Assembly: GCA_973895155.1 (NCBI GenBank)
Contig: OZ316897.1
Location: forward strand, 7,192,001 to 7,256,000
Direction of reading: 5' to 3'
Source: Marsupella aquatica
Lineage: Eukaryota; Marchantiophyta
DNA: 64,000 bases
Below the pieces are notes generated by a model. The model saw only the letters and a list, made by a program, of their open reading frames with translations, was not told the DNA's origin and did no database searches. Below, piece after piece: positions 57,741 to 64,000 of the stretch; position 1 is the stretch's first letter; every line of letters starts with the position of its first letter. A program made the position numbers and the translations under genes.

Positions 57741-58350
57741 TAGCGCCTGGCGCTATTATAATGCTAGACTAAAATATATCTTGAAATGAAGGATTTTAAT
57801 AATAGCGCCTGGCGCTAGTAACATTGTACTAAAAAATCATGCGAATGATTGGACTTAAGTGAGAATTTTTTTGTAATAAACGGCTTCTACTTCTATCAAT
57901 TTTATGAAAGTGCCAGGCGCTATTTTTCTTTTAGTCTCAAATAGGGCTTAAATGTGTAGATTTCAATAATAGTGCCCGATGCTAGTAACGAGACACTTCA
58001 AAATGGCTTAGATGTTTGGACCCAAAATGTGCGAGTTTCTATAAATAATGACCGTTAGATCTTGACCATTTTATCAATTTTATGATAGCGCCTGGCGCTA
58101 GTATTATGATAACTTCTACTCGAGCTCAAATGGATCGATTTTAATATTAGAAGAGGGTAATATTGTTATCTGCCATAAATAAGACGCTATTTCCAAGGAA
58201 ACCCAATACATTTCAGCTTAAATGTTGTCATAATGAGTAGCTGTCGTAGGATGTTAACCTGTGTCAATAACCAAAATGGCCGTTGATCTTTGCTTTTGTT
58301 GTTCATTTTTGGGCTCTTTCAGATGTGGAAAACGCTAGCGCCTAGCGCTA
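57741..58350 (+). promoter_or_regulatory. Divergent promoter region with six palindromes
   Basis: Between the start of the methyltransferase-like gene (57335, -) and the transposase gene (58589, +) lie copies at 57741, 57803, 58086 (all TAGCGCCTGGCGCTA), 57908 (AAGTGCCAGGCGCTA), 57970 (TAGTGCCCGATGCTA) and 58336 (TAGCGCCTAGCGCTA). Spacings are about 62, 105, 62, 116 and 250 bp. The AT-rich DNA around them contains no ORF. Clustering here suggests binding sites for an element-encoded regulator or transposase; this is inference. Confidence 0.7.
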
Positions 58351-58588
58351 CTATATTACCCCGTCGGTTACAACGTCAAAACAATTAATTCAACAGTAAC
58401 TATCCGCCGAATTGATGGTTTTGTGGTTTCTTGAACGGTAAGAAAATCCGTACCCAACGGATCCTATAACTGCTCGAGGACTCTTTCCGTTTGAGACTTG
58501 GATTAAGAAGAAACCCTCAACCATACAATCTAGCTTCATTTACCATGTATCATTATTTTATGTTGTCGGTTATCTTTGGGGAGTTAGA

Positions 58589-61242
58589 ATGTCTCGCATT
58601 ATTCGAATAACGTGTCCAAACACAGGTGATGTTGTGACGATCCCTGTGTTGATTTCCAAAACTAGGAAATGTGTTAGTGATAATTACCTGTGTGGAAGAT
58701 TTGGGGTGACGAGAAAACATATTTTGAGTGTCAGAACTTTGAACGATGGGCCCGCTCATTTTGATACTGAAGCGGAGGACGTTGTTTGGAATCTCAAATA
58801 TGGCGTGGAGTACTTGATTTTCATTCAACTAAGGGACATCATTCAGGTCAAGGTGGAGAGGCCTCAGGTGGCTCACGATGTGATTGACCTTACGTCTGAC
58901 GCTGAATGCTCTGAGGGTTCTCCACCAAGCTCAAAGGGCGATGAGGTCAAGAAGGAGGGCGGCAGTACCAGTTTGTTGACGCCCCAGGTACCCCCCGTAT
59001 TGATTGCGTCGGAGGGTCTGATGATGGAGACACTCTAACTCGTCCTATTCTGGTTGTGTACAGAAGAAGCGCACTTGATGCCTTGTTGAAGTCAACTGGA
59101 CAAAGTGAGTTATCACGCTTTGCTAGGTCCGAGGCATTCATTCACAAACAGGTTGAATGCTTACCTGTAGAGTACAATGGGAATACCATATTTGAGCTTC
59201 CACCTGTTCAAGGTGTTGACTCGAAAGGGGATCGTCTGCGAAACATGGATCGATCCAAGGACTGCTACCTCTGGACTAGAATCTTTCCTACTTCTGCTAA
59301 TGTCATTCCAAAGAAGATGTGGGAGTTTGGGAAAGTAAGCTGTAGTGGTTCTCTCGAATGCCGAAATAGAGCATGTGAGTTTTACACCAGGACTCAAGTC
59401 AGAAACTGTAATGGATGGGATGGGACCCCCAAGCTCTCTGGTCAGCATTGTCCTAGGAGGTTGATCGATGCTGGAGGAATTGTTTGTCGCTATTGCCTTC
59501 AAGTTCCATTTTGTGTTGAGTCTTGTCCAACAAAAATGTTTTATATGTACCCGCAAGTTTTGATCAAAAATGACACTGCAAAACACATGTCACGACTTGC
59601 AATCCATATGGGGGTGCACAACCATCCATGTCGGAAGTTCTGGTCTAGAAGTGTTGAGAAAATAGCAATAGAAGAAATACGGAGACAGCATGAGAAGTCT
59701 CCTTCTACACCGTGCGTTTTGAAAAATGAGATCACTGGATCTTTAATGGATGCCGTAGATGAGTTTGTGGATGACATTTCAAAGCTAGAAGAATCAGAAA
59801 TCTGGAAATCACTTATGCTCGTTTCAACGCCTCAGAAGTTTTCTGCGTTATTTAAGAGCGTTCGTAAAGATCAGGTTGGTCGAGGTGATTTGGAATATCT
59901 GGTTCGCATGCAGAAGAATGTTACGTTTCCTTTTCTCCAAAGATATCTTCTTCCTGAGCAGGGTTGTAAAGGTGATAGAGCACATATTTTCAAAATGACT
60001 ATCAAAGGTCATGGATCGGGAGTAGATTTACAATTCAGATGAAGAAAGGGGGGCGTCTAGAAGGAGCATGGGTGAGCTTTGACGTGATGAAAAGGATGTC
60101 CAAAGAATGGAGTACTTTTAGTGCACATGTGTATGACCATAACTATCGAGCTTTGTGCACAATATTTACTTGTGAACTCAAAGCAGAGGACACTGCATCG
60201 CTTGAGAAAGCTTGGAGGTTGATGATCGAAGTCGCTTTGGAGAACGGTTTAAAGGGCGTGGAAATCCATGGTTTCATGGCGGATAACGCTCAGGCAGGAT
60301 GGATAGCGGTTAGGAATGTCTTCTTTGACGGCCATCCAAACCCAGAGAGAGAGCGATTGGATGCATTCCACTTTTATCAGTCTTTGCATCGGCACTCTAT
60401 CGAAGGAGTACTTGAAGAAAAATGTGCTGAACATCAAATCCTTTGGGACAAGTTGCGCAATGCCGCTTCATTTGTGGAAGCCTACAGGGTTTCACGAGAG
60501 ATTGATTCATGGTGGAGATCTGGAAATTGTATTCCTGGGAAACTTAGAATGTTGCAAGGATGGATCGGTTGGTGGGTTGTGAGGTGGTGTCATTGGGGAA
60601 ATTTCATACGTTTGGTGAGTCAATGTAGACTTGCGCCTGGCGCTAGTATTAATCTCCCTTTTCTAATTGTGCTCTTTACTCATGTTTTTTGCCAGCGCCG
60701 GGTGCTAACGTACGAATAGCTTGATAGTGTCTTCAACCTTCACAATCATAATGAAAAACATTCATACCTTTCGTCCGCCCATTTTGAAGTTCCGCTTTAT
60801 TTTTTATTTGATATATTGTACTGACTTTGACAAAACTCTTTTTCAGAGCAAAAGTGCACTTGAAGGGGGGATGATTCCCAATTGCACTGGTTCCGAAGCT
60901 GTTCACGGAATCATGAAAGCATGGCAGGGAAAGAAAACAGTTGGTTTGTTCAAAGGATGTAAGACTGATCACAATAGAGCAATCTCACAAATAGCAGCCT
61001 ATACAGCATATCGTGAAGGGCTCCATCGGGGTGCCGGTCCAACAGTGTTTGAATTGGCTTTTCGTTCGGCTGACCAGGTAGGGTCCCCGAAACTCTTCAA
61101 AGAAGCCTCTAATATGTTACTTACAAATGTAGCAGAATTTAATTTGGAGAGGGATTCTCCGTTGAATGGGGATTTTGTGACAAAGTCTATGAAAAGAAAA
61201 GGTCCGGCGACCGGGAATGTCTCTCCACAAGACTCCCATTGA
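58589..61242 (+). pseudogene. MULE-like DDE transposase
   Basis: Frames: 58589-59038 (N-terminal; ends in TAA), 59056-60042, 60039-60614 (a frame change of one base at about 60040), intron 60615-60846, and 60847-61242. The intron has GTGAGT...TTTCAG ends and joins TTG to AGC in phase. 59300-59560 is Cys/His-rich (CSGSLECRNRACEF, HCPRRL, CRYC), likely a zinc-binding module. The catalytic core has WVSFDVMKRM (first Asp, near 60080) and HGFMADNAQAGW (second Asp, near 60275), then LDAFHFYQSLHRH and a WW...WIGWWVVRW helix region, the spacing of MULE-superfamily DDE enzymes. ACTGSEAVHG-like and KGCKTDHNRAIS follow in the last exon. Between 59038 and 59056 either an intron or a mutation was not resolved. 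Confidence 0.65.
60631..60707 (+). repeat. Palindrome family, two copies in the transposase intron
   Basis: TTGCGCCTGGCGCTA at 60631 and CAGCGCCGGGTGCTA at 60693, both within the intron 60615-60846. Confidence 0.85.
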
Positions 61243-61330
61243 CATGACACGGTTCTCATAACTACACCAAACACCTGAGGTTGCAAGAGGAGAAATTTGA
61301 ACTCATCCGAGTTTGAGCACATTCCGATAC

Positions 61331-64000
61331 TTTTTTTTTTAATAATTAATTTTAATTTCATCTTTATTCCGTGTGAACCCCACGGATGAGGGAACCAGCA
61401 GGCCCAAGGCAAAAGGGCCACAAGGCCAAAAAGGACAACAATAGATGTATCCCTGCATACCAGAGGGGAACAACACCACAAGACCAATCCCGAGCCAATT
61501 CAGGAGCTAAGCAATGATCTTAATACTCCATGCTACAGTGTTCAGCCAAATCAGCACATGATTATCATTCACCGTCATGATCCTGTCAGATTCACTGGTC
61601 ATTGGGATGTTAGTTTCTGTACCCTACCCCTAAGTAGTCTACGTTGCTCTGCCTCCACCATAGTCCTAGCCTAGGAAAGCCGCCCAATCTTACGGCCAGA
61701 GCAAGATGAAGCAGCCACAGCCGACAGGTGATCAATAGTGTCCATGCAGATATTAATCTGATCGAAAACGCGGTGTCTGGTCCGATCAAACGTCTGGCAA
61801 GCCACAGGGACCACAAAGTTTGGTACATCAAGAAAACCTGTAACGTATGCAGAGGGGTCTTCCCCTACATTGATAATAGGAGATGCACCAAACCAAGGGC
61901 CCGGTTAAATAATCTCCCATTCAGCCAGCCCTGCATTACCAGCCAGCAAGCCCCTGCATGGCGGCAGTCAAAGAAAATGTGCGGGATAGTCTCCACCACA
62001 CCGGAGCAGAGTGTACATACCCCATCAGACTTCCCAATCCTCAGAGCTCTAGAGCCAGAAAATAAACCCTGGGCAAGGATGCGCCATAAGAAGGTTCGGG
62101 CACGAGTGGAGAGATCTGCAGTCCATATAACCTGCCAGACCTTACACCATTCAATCTCAAGCAAGTTCACATTCCAGATCCTGTTAAGCCTGCAGAAATC
62201 AGATCCCTTGGGTCTTAGCAACTCAAACACCCTGAGATTGGGAAGCCCAAATTTAGTCAGGGGCACACTGTCCTTATCGATCTATCTCCATAGTCTTGCC
62301 CCTGAGTCCCCAGTTGTTTCTCTGTAGATAGATCTGTGAAGAGTGGCAATAAAGGATAGACAAAATCTCCTATCGTCTTCCGGTAGACCCCTCAGTCTGA
62401 GCATCTTCTCATTCATATCCATCCACTGATTATTCAGAGCAGACCGCAAATCGTTGACTTTCCTGACACCCAGCCTTCCACAGATCTTAACTACACCCAA
62501 AATGTTGGCCTCAGGGAGAGTGTAAAAATCCAATAGACAGCGCAAAACATCTTCAATCCCCCAGTGTCCGGGGATGGCCGCAATGCCAGGACAAAGGACC
62601 AGGTTCTCCCGAACCAAGGTCCAAGCACACCAAAGTTGGCCAGTATAACAGAGCTTCCCAAATGAGCGAGGAGTACTGAGCAGGACCTTATCCTTCATCG
62701 AGTAGTTGTTCCTGCGTACCGTCTTATAGTTGCGCCATTTAGTTAGCTTTAGATTTTCCGCATACATCCTGGCCCATTCCGATTCCGGTCTATCAAGCGC
62801 CCCAGTAAACCATTTACTTAGTAGAGCATCAGAATGACTACAAAAGTCCTTCAATCCCAGGCCACCATCCACCTTAGGTCGTGCCAGCTTCGCCCAGGCC
62901 ACCAGTGGAATTCGCTTCCCCCCCCTGTTTGTTAATCCCCCAAAGGAAAACACGACTGAGGGCAATCACCTTCTTTGCCAGAGAAGCAGAGGATCGCAGA
63001 AACATCATGTGATATACAGGAATGGCAAGTAAAACATGTTTGATCAGCAGCACCCTTCCAGTGAAAGATAGAAAACGGGTAGACCAGGATGAGAGTCTGG
63101 CTCCAATCCGGTCAAGGCAAAAGTCATGCAACTGTGCTTCAGTAAGATCCAAGCCAAAGGGAGCACCCAAATATTTCTGTACCACTCCTCTTTCACTAAT
63201 CAGACATCCAGTAGCTAGAAGCTAGCTCGGGATCACCTCCACAGCAAGGGGAATAACAACTGACTTGTTGAAGTTCAATTTAGCACCTGTGGCATCTTCG
63301 TAGCAAGTGAGAGCACTCCTGGCTTGCTCAAAGGCGGCCGCTGAGGCCGGGATGAACATCCCTAAGTCATCTGCAAAAAGTCTAAAACATGTGTAGTGAA
63401 CTGGAGATCTGCAAACCCTGTAATCTACCAGCATTAATCTTCGCTGTAAGAAAATCCATCAAGGGCTGTGTAGATATGACAAAGAGAAGAGGTGAGAGAG
63501 GGCAGCCTTGTCTCACACCCCTGGACATCTTCACATCCTCAGTCCAGATGCCATTGACGAGAGCCTTAGAGCAGGCATTGCTGATCAGAGACTTTACTAG
63601 AAAAATAAAATGTGAGCCGAGGCCTAACAGGTTCATAGTTTCCCATATGTAAGAGTGATCCACTCTGTCAAAGGCCTTCTCAAAATCCAGTTTCAAGAAA
63701 AGAGCCGGGGTCCTAGTGAAGTTAATCCAGTCTTTAACCAGCCAAGTGAGAGAGATATTTTCCAGAATGTGCCGCCCAAGGATAAAGCCTGTCTATTGTG
63801 GACAGATCAGCTTAGGTAGTAACATTTTTAGACGAAGGGCTAGCAGCTTAGCCAAGAGCTTGTACACAATAGTTAACATGGTTAATGCTCTCCAGTCCCC
63901 CAGTCTTCGCTTATCAGTTCTCTTAGGAATAAAACGAATAACCCCATCTTTGATATTGAAAGCTAGATGTCCTGTCCTCCAGAAATCACAGATCATGTCA
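61331..64000 (-). mobile_element. L1-like LINE, 5' part outside window, decayed
   Basis: Minus-strand frames give, from 64000 downwards: RT (RPKRTDKRRL-type segment, LKLDFEKAFDRVDH near 63675, RGVRQGCPLSPLLF near 63520), the catalytic FADD (near 63375), YLGAPFG (near 63170), a post-RT region (63000-62300) and a Cys/His RT zinc-binding (zf-RVT) domain with TLCSGVVETIPHIFFDC near 61990. Stops at about 63793, 63380, 63222 and 62282 and frame changes disrupt it. The 3' end on the minus strand is AATTATT followed by ten A (61340-61331), the expected tail. It lies directly in the 3' flank of the MULE-like transposase gene. The 5' target duplication is outside the window. Confidence 0.88.

Larger units (their letters stand above)
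51516..61330. mobile_element. MULE-like element with DNA-methyltransferase-like cargo
   Basis: I group 51.5-61.3 kb as one element for three reasons: a DDE transposase gene (58589-61242, +) and a methyltransferase-like gene (57335-53121, -) are divergent around a shared 1.25-kb promoter region, both contain introns, and one distinctive 15-bp palindrome recurs from 51516 to 60707 across both genes and their flanks. The right side is cut by a LINE whose A-tail starts at 61331. Terminal inverted repeats were not found, so the ends are approximate, and the element may be a non-TIR MULE. Both genes carry stops or frame changes. Confidence 0.6.

Noticed and set aside
51516-60707. Palindromes considered as a CRISPR-like array
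   Set aside because: Spacing is irregular (about 62 to over 2000 bp), the units are palindromes of 15 bp, there are no cas genes, and the DNA is eukaryotic.

Overview
The window is nuclear DNA of a land plant with a large, repeat-rich genome. It is built almost entirely of nested transposable elements, with one convincing host gene: a single-exon, membrane-anchored SAM-dependent methyltransferase-like protein at 37652-39073. The host gene family, the plant-type Ty3/Copia/CACTA elements and the TTTAGGG-type tract point to a plant. A seed-free lineage (lycophyte, fern or bryophyte) is a guess I cannot prove from the sequence. No rRNA, tRNA or CRISPR array was recognised.

Layout. 1-8890: right part of a Ty3/gypsy element (gag-protease, RT-RNase H-integrase, polypurine tract, 4.72-kb 3' LTR). 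The LTR itself carries a ~1.1-1.2 kaa ORF. 8891-20613: a degenerate CACTA element with a TnpA-like gene (cut by the gypsy element), a SET-domain gene and a TNP2 transposase. A 4.64-kb solo copy of the same ORF-bearing LTR sits inside it (15689-20324, perfect TSD TGAAA). 20848-21160: a ~50-bp minisatellite. 22150-24420: CACTA and other DNA-transposon remnants. 24420-35060: a four-part nest. A fossil ORF-bearing LTR was hit by a 288-bp Copia solo LTR (TSD GTGTG) and by a 3.87-kb LTR of a second ORF-bearing family (TSD GAGGA). The latter was hit in turn by a 4.61-kb minus-strand solo LTR (TSD ATAAG). 35060-40760: unique DNA around the host gene. 40760-49870: two decayed Copia elements, one without gag and one without RT. 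49916-51120: another coiled-coil retroelement ORF.

51.5-61.3 kb is the most unusual part. A MULE-like DDE transposase gene (+) diverges from a gene (-) whose 3' half resembles a beta-class amino (N4C/N6A) DNA methyltransferase. Sixteen copies of a 15-bp palindrome, consensus TAGCGCCWGGCGCTA, are scattered through the element. They lie in introns, in the divergent promoter and in flanks, never in recognisable coding sequence. 61331-64000 is an L1-like LINE on the minus strand that cuts off the right side of this element.

The two main results are a DNA-methyltransferase-carrying transposon studded with a palindromic motif, and LTR retrotransposons that place a long coiled-coil ORF inside the LTR. 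Three independent target-site duplications fix the LTR ends in the latter. Nearly all element genes here carry stops or frameshifts and are probably inactive in this window.
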